From: Mesorhizobium sp. SOD10
Lineage (GTDB): Bacteria; Pseudomonadota; Alphaproteobacteria; Rhizobiales; Rhizobiaceae
Direction of reading: 5' to 3'
Length of the DNA: 64,000 bases
Assembly (NCBI GenBank): GCA_000824805.1
Contig: CCNA01000022.1
Span: forward strand, 1 to 64,000
The notes below the pieces were generated by a model. It was not told where the DNA came from, did not search any database, and was given only the letters and a program-made list of their open reading frames with translations. Position 1 is the first letter of the stretch; every line of letters starts with the position of its first letter. The position numbers were made by a program, and so were the translations under genes. This document shows, piece after piece, positions 15,986 through 25,451 of the stretch.

Positions 15986-17046
15986 GCGCGCCCTTGGTCG
16001 ATATCCGCAACGTCTCGCATCGCTTCGGCCAGCTTCCGGTGCTCAAGAACGTCTCGCTCGCCATCGGGCCCGGCAGCTACACGATCCTGCTCGGGCCATC
16101 GGGCTCCGGCAAGACGACGCTGCTTTCGATCCTCGGCGGCTTCGTCACGCCCAGCGAAGGTAAGGTCTTCATCCGCGGCGCGGATTGCACCGCCGTGCCG
16201 CCGGCCAAACGCCCGACGACGACGGTGTTCCAGGACTATGCGCTGTTTCCGCATATGAGCGTCGGCGGCAATGTCGGCTTCGGGCTGCGCATGCAGGGCG
16301 TCGACGGCGCGACGCGGGCGGCGAAGGCGCGCGATGCGTTGGCGCTCGTCGGGCTGGCAGCCGCCTTCGACAAGAAGCCGCATCAGCTCTCCGGCGGCCA
16401 GCGCCAGCGTGTGGCGCTGGCTCGTGCGCTGGTCATCGAACCGGCAGTGCTGCTCCTCGACGAGCCGCTCGGCGCGCTCGATCTCAAGCTGCGCCGGCAG
16501 ATGCAGGACGAGTTGAAGGCGATCCAGAAGCGTGTCGGCACCGCCTTCATCCACGTCACGCACGACCAGGAAGAAGCGATGGCGCTGGCCGACCATTGCG
16601 TGGTGATGAATGACGGCCGCATCGAGGACGACGGCCCGCCCGAGCGTGTCTATGCGCGGCCGGCGACGCGCTTTTCCGCGACCTTCATGGGCGAGAGCAC
16701 GATCCTTGCCGGCACCGTGGCCGAGGCGAGGAACGGGATCGTCACGGCCTCGACCCCGGTCGGGCCGATTTCACTGCCTGGCGCGTTGACAGCCGGCTCC
16801 CCAGTCGCGCTCGCCATCAGACCCGAGCACATTGTCCTCGGTGAAGCGAAGGGCGACATTGCGCTGGGCATGGCCAGGGTCGACGATGTCGTCTTCCAGG
16901 GCAGTTTCAAGCGCGTGCTCGCCACCTCGACGCTGGATACCGCGCTGCAACTCATCGCCAAGGCTCCCGCTTCCGCCACCGTTCAGGCAGGCGACACGAT
17001 CCCGGTTTCATGCGACGCTCAAGACATTATCCTGCTGGCGGACTGA
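15982..17046 (+). CDS. ABC transporter ATP-binding protein, PotA-like
   Basis: The energy-coupling ATPase, 354 residues. Walker A is GPSGSGKTT (about residues 39-47), the signature is LSGGQRQRVALARAL, Walker B is VLLLDEPLGALDLKL, and the H-loop is in FIHVTHDQEEAMAL. A C-terminal TOBE-type domain follows (SPVALAIRPEHIVLGE), as in PotA/FbpC-like importers. The start ATG overlaps the stop of the preceding permease by 4 nt. It ends 3 nt before the MBL hydrolase. Confidence 0.93.
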   Translation: MSAPLVDIRNVSHRFGQLPVLKNVSLAIGPGSYTILLGPSGSGKTTLLSILGGFVTPSEGKVFIRGADCTAVPPAKRPTTTVFQDYALFPHMSVGGNVGFGLRMQGVDGATRAAKARDALALVGLAAAFDKKPHQLSGGQRQRVALARALVIEPAVLLLDEPLGALDLKLRRQMQDELKAIQKRVGTAFIHVTHDQEEAMALADHCVVMNDGRIEDDGPPERVYARPATRFSATFMGESTILAGTVAEARNGIVTASTPVGPISLPGALTAGSPVALAIRPEHIVLGEAKGDIALGMARVDDVVFQGSFKRVLATSTLDTALQLIAKAPASATVQAGDTIPVSCDAQDIILLAD

Positions 17047-17049
17047 TCC

Positions 17050-17808
17050 ATGAGCACGCTTCCGATCATCGAGGCTCCGGACTGGTATGAAACCATCCGC
17101 ATGGGCGACGACGTCACGCTCGTCCATGAGCCCTGGATAAAGCCGTTCTTCCGCTGCAACATCTGGCATGTGCGCGGGCGCGACCGGGATCTTTTGTTCG
17201 ATACGGGCCTTGGCCATTTCAGCCTGCGGCGCCATGTACCGCTGGTGACCGAGCGCAGGCTTACTTGCGTGGCTAGCCACACGCATTTCGACCATATCGG
17301 CTGCCACCACGAATTCCCGGACCGCTGCGTGCACTCGGCCGAAGCCGCAATTCTGGCCGATCCGCGCAACGAATGGACGGTGGCGAACCGTTACGCCAAT
17401 GAAGAGATGTTCGACGGCGCGCCGAAAGGCTGGGACACGGCGCGCTACCGCATCCCGCCCGCGCCGGCCGGCCGGCTGCTCGAGCATGGCGATGTCGTCG
17501 ACCTCGGGGACCGCGCCTTCGAGGTCATCCACACGCCGGGTCATTCGCCGGGCGGCATCGCGCTTTACGAGAAAAAGACCGGGATCCTCTTGTCCGGCGA
17601 CATCGTCTATGACGGGCCGCTGATCGACGACGTCTACCACTCGGACATCGACGACTATGTCGAGACTTTGCTTTCCATGCGCGGGCTCGACGTCTCGGTC
17701 GTACATGGCGGTCATTTTCCGAGCTTCGGCAAGGTGCGCTTCCGGCAACTCATCGACGAATATGTCGCGGGCAGACACAAGCCGGGCTGTCACCTGCAAG
17801 GTGGCTGA
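17050..17808 (+). CDS. MBL-fold metallo-hydrolase
   Basis: A metallo-beta-lactamase-fold enzyme of 252 residues. The metal motif HTHFDH is at residues 77-82, followed by HTPGHSPGGIALYE (third His), SGDIVYDGPL (bridging Asp) and a last His in VVHGGHFPSFG. This set is complete for a dinuclear zinc or iron site. Relatives hydrolyse lactones, thioesters or phosphodiesters; the substrate is not evident. Its position as the last gene of the importer operon, 3 nt after the ATPase, suggests that it acts on the imported compound. Confidence 0.85.
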   Translation: MSTLPIIEAPDWYETIRMGDDVTLVHEPWIKPFFRCNIWHVRGRDRDLLFDTGLGHFSLRRHVPLVTERRLTCVASHTHFDHIGCHHEFPDRCVHSAEAAILADPRNEWTVANRYANEEMFDGAPKGWDTARYRIPPAPAGRLLEHGDVVDLGDRAFEVIHTPGHSPGGIALYEKKTGILLSGDIVYDGPLIDDVYHSDIDDYVETLLSMRGLDVSVVHGGHFPSFGKVRFRQLIDEYVAGRHKPGCHLQGG

Positions 17809-18235
17809 GCGAGCGGAAAAGCGAGGCCTACAGCGCCCTTTGCGGGCAAGGCATTCCCGTGGCGTCCCCGCAACGGGAAGCCGTCGGCTGCGGCCGCTGG
17901 CTCATCTCTTCCGAATGACGCACGAGTTCAGCGAACATCAGCGCGAAACTTCCCATCATTAGGAAGACTATGATCAGACGCGTTACCGGCAATAGACAGG
18001 TCTCTCGACTGGCCAGCCCCCGCCAACCCATCCACTGTCGGCTAACATGATCGATCCGGCTTTACGAGTGTTTAAGCCTCGTCTTAACCATTGCGTCCAT
18101 CACATTCATGTCGCCTCTGTCACGAAGCGCGATTGTCGATGTGACCCGCCGGCCAGCAGCGCCCTTCACAGATACGGGCAGTGCATGCTACGCCGTCGCC
18201 GGCGCGGCCTCCCAGACGGTCGCCCTCCGGGAGCC
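17809..18235. other. Gap between MBL hydrolase and nadK
   Basis: A 427-bp stretch with no convincing protein gene other than one possible small minus-strand frame (next entry). A TTAA-N8-TTAACC sequence lies at about 18069-18086, upstream of nadK, and is a weak CtrA-like match. No terminator with a T tract was seen after the hydrolase. Confidence 0.5.
17828..18031 (-). CDS. Possible small single-helix membrane protein
   Basis: A 67-residue frame with one strong hydrophobic helix (LIIVFLMMGSFALMFAELV) and a C-terminal tail with two cysteines (SRCGDATGMPCPQRAL). A TTG just before PVTRLIIVF could be an alternative start giving about 54 residues. No good ribosome-binding site is visible. The helix-plus-polar-tail pattern is plausible for a real gene, but evidence is limited. 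Confidence 0.35.
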   Translation of the reverse strand: MGWRGLASRETCLLPVTRLIIVFLMMGSFALMFAELVRHSEEMSQRPQPTASRCGDATGMPCPQRAL

Positions 18236-19009
18236 ATGAGCAAAGCCGCCAGCCGTTTCGCCTTCGTCTCTTCCGACACCGACGACGCCCGCGCGGCGCG
18301 GGAAAGCCTGTCGGCCCGTTATGGGCAGGTGCCTGTCGCGGAGGCCGAGATCATTGTCGCGCTCGGCGGCGACGGTTTTCTTCTGCAGACGCTGCGCGAG
18401 ACGATGAGCACGGGCAAGAAGGTCTACGGCATGAACCGTGGCACCATCGGCTTCCTGATGAACGAATATCGCGCCGGCGGACTTGAGGAGCGCATCGCCA
18501 ACGCGGTTGCCGAGACGATCCGGCCGCTGGAAATGGTCGCCGTGACGCATGACGGCGAATCCGTTTCGGCGCCGGCCATCAACGAGGTCGCGCTGTGGCG
18601 CCAGTCCTACCAGACCGCGAAGATCCGCATCACCGTCGATGGCCAGGTGCGGCTTGAGGAGTTGAACTGCGACGGCGTGATGATTGCGACGCCCGCCGGC
18701 TCAACCGCCTACAACCTGTCGGCGCATGGGCCTATCCTGCCGCTCGACGCGCCGCTGCTGGCGCTAACGCCGGTCAGTCCTTTCCGGCCGCGCCGCTGGC
18801 GTGGCGCGCTGCTCTCCAACAAGGCGACGGTGCGCTTCGACATCCTGGAAGCCGAAAAGCGCCCGGTGAACGCCGCCGCCGACCACACCGAGGTCAAGGC
18901 GGTGGCCTCCGTCACGGTTCGGGAATCGCCGACAGCGACGGCAACTTTACTCTTCGATCCGAACCATTCCTGGGACGAACGTATCCTTGCCGAGCAGTTC
19001 CGCTACTGA
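18236..19009 (+). CDS. nadK: NAD kinase
   Basis: NAD kinase phosphorylates NAD to NADP with ATP. It is 257 residues, the usual size for the short alphaproteobacterial form. Motifs: ALGGDGFLLQTLRE (GGDG), NRGTIGFLMNEY (the NE pair that binds NAD), and ELNCDGVMIATPAGSTAYNLSAHGPI with the GSTAY signature. The frame opens 63 codons earlier, but the ATG at 18236 has GGGAG 4 nt before it and matches family N-termini (MSKAASRFAFVSSDT). Confidence 0.93.
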   Translation: MSKAASRFAFVSSDTDDARAARESLSARYGQVPVAEAEIIVALGGDGFLLQTLRETMSTGKKVYGMNRGTIGFLMNEYRAGGLEERIANAVAETIRPLEMVAVTHDGESVSAPAINEVALWRQSYQTAKIRITVDGQVRLEELNCDGVMIATPAGSTAYNLSAHGPILPLDAPLLALTPVSPFRPRRWRGALLSNKATVRFDILEAEKRPVNAAADHTEVKAVASVTVRESPTATATLLFDPNHSWDERILAEQFRY

Positions 19010-19067
19010 GCCGGCGCAACGACATTGTTCCGATCAATGCATGTCGCCCAATGCATCGAGCAAAGAT

Positions 19068-19111
19068 TTAAAGCGCATAGCCTGATTCGGTTTCGATACG
19101 AGGCGCTTTAA
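19068..19111. repeat. Hairpin ttaaagcgc/gcgctttaa
   Basis: Perfect 9-bp inverted arms (19068-19076, 19103-19111) around a 26-nt spacer. It lies between nadK and the helicase, and may be part of the helicase leader or a short intergenic repeat. Confidence 0.6.
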
Positions 19112-19275
19112 GCATCGTGAATTAAGGTTACGTCTTCACAATCGCCGGATTCCCGGCTGTTTCTGTTGACAAATCGCGGACTTGCGCCTAACTGCAACCG
19201 CGATCTTGCAGGCGCGCGGCGCCTGCCGCAACTCGTGTTGCGATTTTTCCCGAACCAGCCAAAGACAGCCACCAC

Positions 19276-20829
<1,554 letters not shown>

Positions 20830-20856
20830 GATACAGACCGGCAGGAGCAGAGATGA

Positions 20857-20890
20857 AAAGCGGCCCCGAGCGGGGCCGTTTCGTTTTGTA
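20857..20890 (+). terminator. Rho-independent terminator after DEAD-box gene
   Basis: Perfect stem cggccccg / cggggccg with a 2-nt core (ag), preceded by aaaa and followed by tttcgtttt. Confidence 0.85.
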
Positions 20891-20909
20891 AGTCCGGCGC
20901 GCCCCTGCC

Positions 20910-21518
20910 CTACATAGGACCCGGCATCATCTTGGTCGGCTTCTCCAGCATCGGAAAATCGGCCTTGTTGCATTTCACGTTCGGGTTGGTCGGGCTGAAC
21001 ATGCCGTTCGGATTGTCACTGAACAGCCAGGCGTGAAGATCGTAGTGGACGAATTCCCTCGGAATGAGCGGATAGTGTCCTTCCATCGGTCCCATAAATT
21101 TCTGGCCGAACAGGGTCGGAACTTCCTTCGTATCCGGCGTCAGCGGCACCAGCCATTCCACGCCGACCAGTTTCAAGCCTTTCTTGGTCGGCTCATAGAT
21201 CAGGACATTGGGCTTCATCGGGTCGAGCGGCTTGCCGACGCTCGGCACGTTGACAAAATGGATGCCCATGGCACCCTTTGGATAGTACATCGCGCCCTCT
21301 ACCTTTTCGCCGCTATAGTGGACGCAGCCGACGGTCGACAAATAGAGGTCGCGGACAGCGGCGGTATAGTCCTCATATTTGGCAAGCGATTTCTTCAGGG
21401 CTTCGATATCGGCCTTGTTGGCGTCCTCTGCCCGAGCCGTGGCGGCTCCGAGCCATGCGCCCAATAGCCCAGTCAAAATGAGGACGCCGCAGCGCCCGAG
21501 GCGAGCTGTTCTTGTCAT
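20910..21518 (-). CDS. Exported protein of unknown function
   Basis: A 202-residue protein. The signal peptide MTRTARLGRCGVLILTGLLG...ATARA (about 1-30) is followed by a helical stretch (ADIEALKKSLAKYEDYTAAV) and a beta-rich body (VGCVHYSGEKVEGAMYYPKG, GVEWLVPLTPDTKEVPTLFG, HYDLHAWLFSDNPNGMFSPTNP). No enzyme motif recognised; the pattern recalls periplasmic proteins annotated only as hypothetical in rhizobia. The ATG at 21518 is chosen because GGGAGG lies just upstream; the open frame continues 46 codons further. It is convergent with the DEAD-box gene. Confidence 0.75.
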   Translation of the reverse strand: MTRTARLGRCGVLILTGLLGAWLGAATARAEDANKADIEALKKSLAKYEDYTAAVRDLYLSTVGCVHYSGEKVEGAMYYPKGAMGIHFVNVPSVGKPLDPMKPNVLIYEPTKKGLKLVGVEWLVPLTPDTKEVPTLFGQKFMGPMEGHYPLIPREFVHYDLHAWLFSDNPNGMFSPTNPNVKCNKADFPMLEKPTKMMPGPM

Positions 21519-21714
21519 GCATTCCTCCCGGATTCCCTTGATCTGGCCGTGCAAGACCGGGGCGGCAGATGCTGATTGCGCGGCCGGTTTGGACCGCCCC
21601 ATCCCCTCTGGAACAACACGATGGTAGTCCTTTCCCCGGTTCTGGAAAAGCTTCAATTAGAAAATTAGAATAAACTTATATCCTATGACCGGTCTTTGGA
21701 CCTTGCCCGAACGA

Positions 21715-21738
21715 AAACGGCCCCGTGCGGGGCCGCTC
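21715..21738 (-). terminator. Rho-independent terminator after OmpA-family gene
   Basis: On the minus strand, stem CGGCCCCG / CGGGGCCG followed by TTTTCGTT, 37 nt after the stop codon. Confidence 0.8.
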
Positions 21739-21774
21739 TGCTTTGATGGGTTGCGCCGCCGGGCGCGATTTCTC

Positions 21775-22425
21775 TTAGGTGAGTGGCGACAGCTGGATTT
21801 CGACGCGCCGGTTCTGTTCGCGGCCCTGAGCCGTCGCATTGGATGCGATCGGGCGTGTCTTGCCGAAACCGGTGACGGCGAAGCGGCGGGAATCGACGCC
21901 TTGGCCGGCCAGATAATTGGCGACGGCAAGCGCGCGCCGCTGCGACAGGTCGAAATTGTGCTGGTCGCTGCCGGTCGAATCGGTGTGGCCGAAGACATCC
22001 ACCGTGGTCTGACGGAACTTCTTCAGCACCAGCGCGACCGAATTCAGCACCGGATAGAAGCCCGGCTTCACCGCATCCTGGTCGACGTTGAAGGTGATAT
22101 CGGACGGCATGTTAAGGATGATCTGGTCACCGCTGCGGGTGACGCTGACGCCGGTGCCCTGCAACTGGCGGCGAAGCTCGGCCTCGTTCTGGTCCATGGT
22201 CGCGCCGATCGCGCCGCCGGCGAGAGCGCCGATGCCGGCGCCGATCAAGGCGTTGCGACGGTCATTGCCACCGGCGAGCAGACCAAGGCTGGCGCCCGCC
22301 AGCGCGCCAAGGCCGGCACCGGCCGCCGTGTTGGAAATCTTCTGGTCGCCGGTATACGGATCGGTGGTGGTGCAGGCGCTCACCAGCACAGCCGTCGCCA
22401 CGACGACGAGCACGGTCTTTTTCAT
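21775..22425 (-). CDS. OmpA-family lipoprotein (YiaD-like)
   Basis: A 216-residue outer-membrane lipoprotein. The signal ends in VLVSAC (lipobox, Cys at residue 18). A glycine-zipper region (AAGAGLGALAGASLGLLAGG, then ALIGAGIGALAGGAIGA) precedes a C-terminal OmpA domain with HTDSTGSDQHNFDLSQRRAL and RRVEIQLSP, which binds peptidoglycan. Relatives (YiaD) anchor the outer membrane to the cell wall. The start MKKTVL at 22425 is preferred over the opening 13 codons upstream. Confidence 0.9.
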   Translation of the reverse strand: MKKTVLVVVATAVLVSACTTTDPYTGDQKISNTAAGAGLGALAGASLGLLAGGNDRRNALIGAGIGALAGGAIGATMDQNEAELRRQLQGTGVSVTRSGDQIILNMPSDITFNVDQDAVKPGFYPVLNSVALVLKKFRQTTVDVFGHTDSTGSDQHNFDLSQRRALAVANYLAGQGVDSRRFAVTGFGKTRPIASNATAQGREQNRRVEIQLSPLT

Positions 22426-22561
22426 AGGATTGGTCCCTCTCCAATTCGCGGCCGTTGCGGCCACGCCAAATCAGCCCTTCCGCAGCCTTGTAGCATGAAA
22501 TGCGGCGAAAAACGGAACGGGAATGCGGCCGCAAAACACGGTGGCCGTTCCCGCTTCGCCT

Positions 22562-22930
22562 CTACCACAAATTCTTGCCGTCGATGACCACAACCTCGAC
22601 TCTGTCCAAGTCGAAATCGTCGAACAGGCGCGAATTGACGCTGATCTTCGGATTGTCGAAATCCGGCTTCCCGGTCGACCAGTCAGGCGTTTCGGTGAAG
22701 GTGCCGCAACCGCAAACGGCGCAAAAGCCATGCTTCACGGTCTTCGAGCCCCAGCGGTAGAAGGAGACGTTCTCCGGCGGGCTCGTGAGCTTGAATTGCG
22801 ACGGCACATAGCAGGCCCATAGCGACCCGCGCTTCGAGCAGAACGAGCATGTGCATTGCGTCACCGTCTGCGGCGCCTCGGCAACCTCGAAGGTTGTCGC
22901 CTTGCAGTGGCAGCTGCCTTTGATGGTCAT
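22562..22930 (-). CDS. GFA-family protein, first of two
   Basis: A 122-residue Mss4-like zinc protein of the glutathione-dependent formaldehyde-activating (GFA) family. Metal ligands are visible as CHC near the N-terminus (residues 7-9), CTCSFC, and CAVCGCG. The family name comes from one Paracoccus enzyme; most members have no proven activity. It starts MTIKGSCHCKATTFE at 22930. A second, more distant GFA gene lies about 0.8 kb away on the same strand. Confidence 0.88.
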   Translation of the reverse strand: MTIKGSCHCKATTFEVAEAPQTVTQCTCSFCSKRGSLWACYVPSQFKLTSPPENVSFYRWGSKTVKHGFCAVCGCGTFTETPDWSTGKPDFDNPKISVNSRLFDDFDLDRVEVVVIDGKNLW

Positions 22931-23084
22931 GAACTTACCTCTTCCGTTGTCCGCCACGCCCATATTCCCCGGTGGCAAGGCAACATAAAGAAGCCGTCCT
23001 GACAACCGTCTGTCAGCAGGGTTGGCAAGCATCTCCTGCCGTGGGTAGAGGTTTGCGCCTCGCCTCCCGCGGCAGGTTCGAGCC

Positions 23085-23462
23085 TTAATAGGAGGGCGGC
23101 GGCACGAACAGACAAATGGTCTTGCCGGCGTCGAGCCCTGCCTGATGCGCGCACCAGTGATATTCGCCGTCGGGCGAGTTCTTGATCCTCTTGTCGCTGT
23201 AGGCCACCACCTCGCCCGTGCCCATTATGACATAGCCCTCGGGCCGCTCGCTGATGGACGACTGCGGCACCTCCTTGCAATCGAAGTTGGCACAGCAGGC
23301 AAAGGGGTATTTCCAGCCTTGCGGCATGGCCGCCGTGGGTTGGGCGTCGTGCGCGATGGCCGGAGGCGCCAGCACCGAGATGGCTCCAACAGCGAAGAGG
23401 GAAAACAACAGTCGGCCAGCCGGTCGAACGGCTTGGGCCGATCTTGATATGGCAGCAGACAT
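23085..23462 (-). CDS. Secreted cysteine-rich small protein
   Basis: A 125-residue exported protein. The signal peptide (RLLFSLFAVGAISVLAPPAIA) ends about residue 37. The mature part has a CCANFDCKEVP cluster, GEYHWCAH and a C-terminal KTICLFVPPPSY, giving five cysteines likely to form disulphides. This arrangement recurs in hypothetical proteins of rhizobia and relatives; the function is unknown. The ATG at 23462 has AAGGAA upstream; a start eight codons earlier is also open. Confidence 0.72.
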   Translation of the reverse strand: MSAAISRSAQAVRPAGRLLFSLFAVGAISVLAPPAIAHDAQPTAAMPQGWKYPFACCANFDCKEVPQSSISERPEGYVIMGTGEVVAYSDKRIKNSPDGEYHWCAHQAGLDAGKTICLFVPPPSY

Positions 23463-23760
23463 CGAAACGTTCCTTTCGAGCATCAAGCGTTTTCGCTTGC
23501 CCGTTCCCGGAACGTATCTTCCCAGCGGCCGGATCGTCAGTCGCAGTTATGCCGCGTCCGGCCATAAATGCTTCTATCCCACAGCCCGAATGCTGAGCCG
23601 ATTCCATAGCCAGCGCAAGAAGTGGACGCACCGTGGCGGCGCGCCGAGCTTCAAGCTTCGGCGACGGAAAGATGCGCAGACTTGGCTGGCAAGAACCAGA
23701 CGGCAGGGCTGCGCCCAGGGTGCCTAAGAACGAAGTTCCGCTGACGGAGGTTCCCGGTGC

Positions 23761-24156
23761 TCAGGCGTCGACATGTTCACGATATTGCGGCAGATCGTCT
23801 GCAATCGTGAACCACGGCGCCTTTGAATCGACGAAGATATGTGCGCTCGGGCGAATGCCTGGATCGTCCAACAACGTCCCCATGGCGACATGGACATAGG
23901 CGCCATCGCGGACCAGCGAATAGAGCAGCGAGCCGCATCGGCCGCAATGCGCGTCATGGCCGCTCTCGTCGCCGAAGATCAGCAGTCTGTCCTCGCCCGA
24001 GCTGAGACGGAACTTGCCGCGCTCGATGCCGGCGAAGGGTTTGAACGCCGACCCGGTCGTGCGCCGGCAATTGGAGCAATGGCAGTTGGCGGCGTAAGCG
24101 AATTCGTCCGCCACTTCATAGTGGACGGCGCCGCAGAAGCATTTCCCCGCAAGCAT
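23761..24156 (-). CDS. GFA-family protein, second of two
   Basis: A 131-residue GFA/Mss4-like zinc protein. Ligand cysteines are in KCFCGAVHYE, CHCSNCRRTTG and CGRCGSLL. The conserved FKPFAG and SGHDAHCGRCGS segments identify the larger CENP-V/GFA group. It begins 38 nt after the prfB stop and may share its transcript. Catalytic role not shown. Start taken at MLAGKC; the frame is open for 41 codons upstream, overlapping prfB, which is unlikely to be used. Confidence 0.88.
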   Translation of the reverse strand: MLAGKCFCGAVHYEVADEFAYAANCHCSNCRRTTGSAFKPFAGIERGKFRLSSGEDRLLIFGDESGHDAHCGRCGSLLYSLVRDGAYVHVAMGTLLDDPGIRPSAHIFVDSKAPWFTIADDLPQYREHVDA

Positions 24157-24193
24157 CCGAGTCAACGGCCTCGTCCTCCGATGACGCGCAGCT

Positions 24194-25325
24194 TTAGTCC
24201 AGGTCCGCCACTGCTTCGCCCGCGCCACCCTCGATGCGATGAGAGAGCGAGGCTTCCATGAATTCGTCGAGGTCGCCATCGAGCACGCTCGACGGCGAGG
24301 TACTTTCGACGCCCGTGCGCAGATCCTTCACGAGCTGATAGGGCTGCAGCACGTAGGAGCGGATCTGATGGCCCCAGCCGATGTCGCTCTTCGACGCCTC
24401 CGTGGCGTTGGCGACCGCCTCGCGCTTCTTCAACTCTTCTTCGTAGAGGCGCGAGCGCAGCATTTCCCAAGCCTTGGCGCGGTTCTTGTGCTGCGAGCGC
24501 TCGGCCTGGCAGGCGACCGCTATGCCGGTCGCCAGATGGGTGATGCGCACCGCCGAGTCGGTGGTGTTGACGTGCTGGCCGCCTGAACCTGAAGAACGAT
24601 AGGTGTCGATGCGCACATCGGATTCGGAAACATTGATCTCGATCGAGTCATCGATGACCGGATAGACCCAGACGCTGGCGAAGGAGGTGTGGCGCCGCGC
24701 GTTGCTGTCGTAGGGGGAGATGCGCACCAGGCGGTGGACGCCGGACTCGGTCTTCAGCCAGCCATAGGCATTGTGGCCCTTGATCAGCACGGTGGCCGAC
24801 TTGATGCCCGCTTCTTCGCCGTCATGGACTTCCAGCACCTCGACCTTGAAACGGCGGCGCTCGGCCCAGCGCGTATACATGCGCAGGAGCATCGAGGCCC
24901 AGTCCTGGCTCTCGGTGCCGCCGGCGCCGGCATGGATTTCAAGATAGGTGTCGTTCGCGTCGGCCTCGCCGGAGAGCAGCGTCTCGACCTGACGGGCCTT
25001 CGCCTCGCCCTGCATCGAGCGCAGCGCCGCCTCCGCCTCGGCGATGATGCTATCGTCGCCCTCTTCCTCGCCAAGCTCGATCAGGCCGATATTGTCTTCC
25101 AGCGCCTGAGTCAGTCCCTTGACGGCGGCGATGCCGTCCTCGAGTTCCTGGCGCTCGCGCATCAGCTTCTGCGCTTCGATCGGATCGTTCCAGAGGCTGG
25201 AATCCTCGGCGCGCGAATTCAGGTACTCAAGCCGCTTTACAGCCTGATCCCAGTCAAAGATGCCTCCTCAGCAGGGTTATCGCCTGCCTGATCTCGTCGA
25301 CAATGTTTTGCGTTTCCGCGCGCAT
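24194..25325 (-). CDS. prfB: Peptide chain release factor 2, programmed +1 frameshift
   Basis: RF2 releases the peptide at UGA and UAA codons. The first 23 codons (MRAETQNIVDEIRQAITLLR...) run into an in-frame UGA at 25254-25256. Just before it stands the classic shift signal: an internal Shine-Dalgarno AGGAGG, then CAT CTT TGA C. A +1 slip at CTT gives Asp-Trp-Asp and the remaining frame, for 376 residues in total. Domain landmarks are the GGQ loop (SSGSGGQHVNTTDSAVRITH) and the codon-recognition region around SPYDSNARRHTSF. Low RF2 would favour the slip, giving autoregulation. The shift is genuine recoding, not an error. Confidence 0.96.
25250..25271 (-). promoter_or_regulatory. prfB programmed frameshift site
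   Basis: Minus-strand AGGAGG, three bases, CTTTGAC. The spacing and heptamer match the RF2 recoding site known from E. coli and most bacteria. Confidence 0.95.
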
Positions 25326-25451
25326 GGCTTTCGTTCGGTCCTGTTTCTTTTCGGTCTTTTCGGAATAGGCGCGATACATAGGCACGGCATCGCCGCCTGT
25401 AAAGCGAAATGGGCCGGCGGTTTCTCGCCGGCCCATTCTAAAATGCAGAGG

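Noticed and set aside
18047..18235. N-terminal 63-codon extension of nadK
   Set aside because: The extra part matches no NAD kinase; the ATG at 18236 has a good ribosome-binding site.
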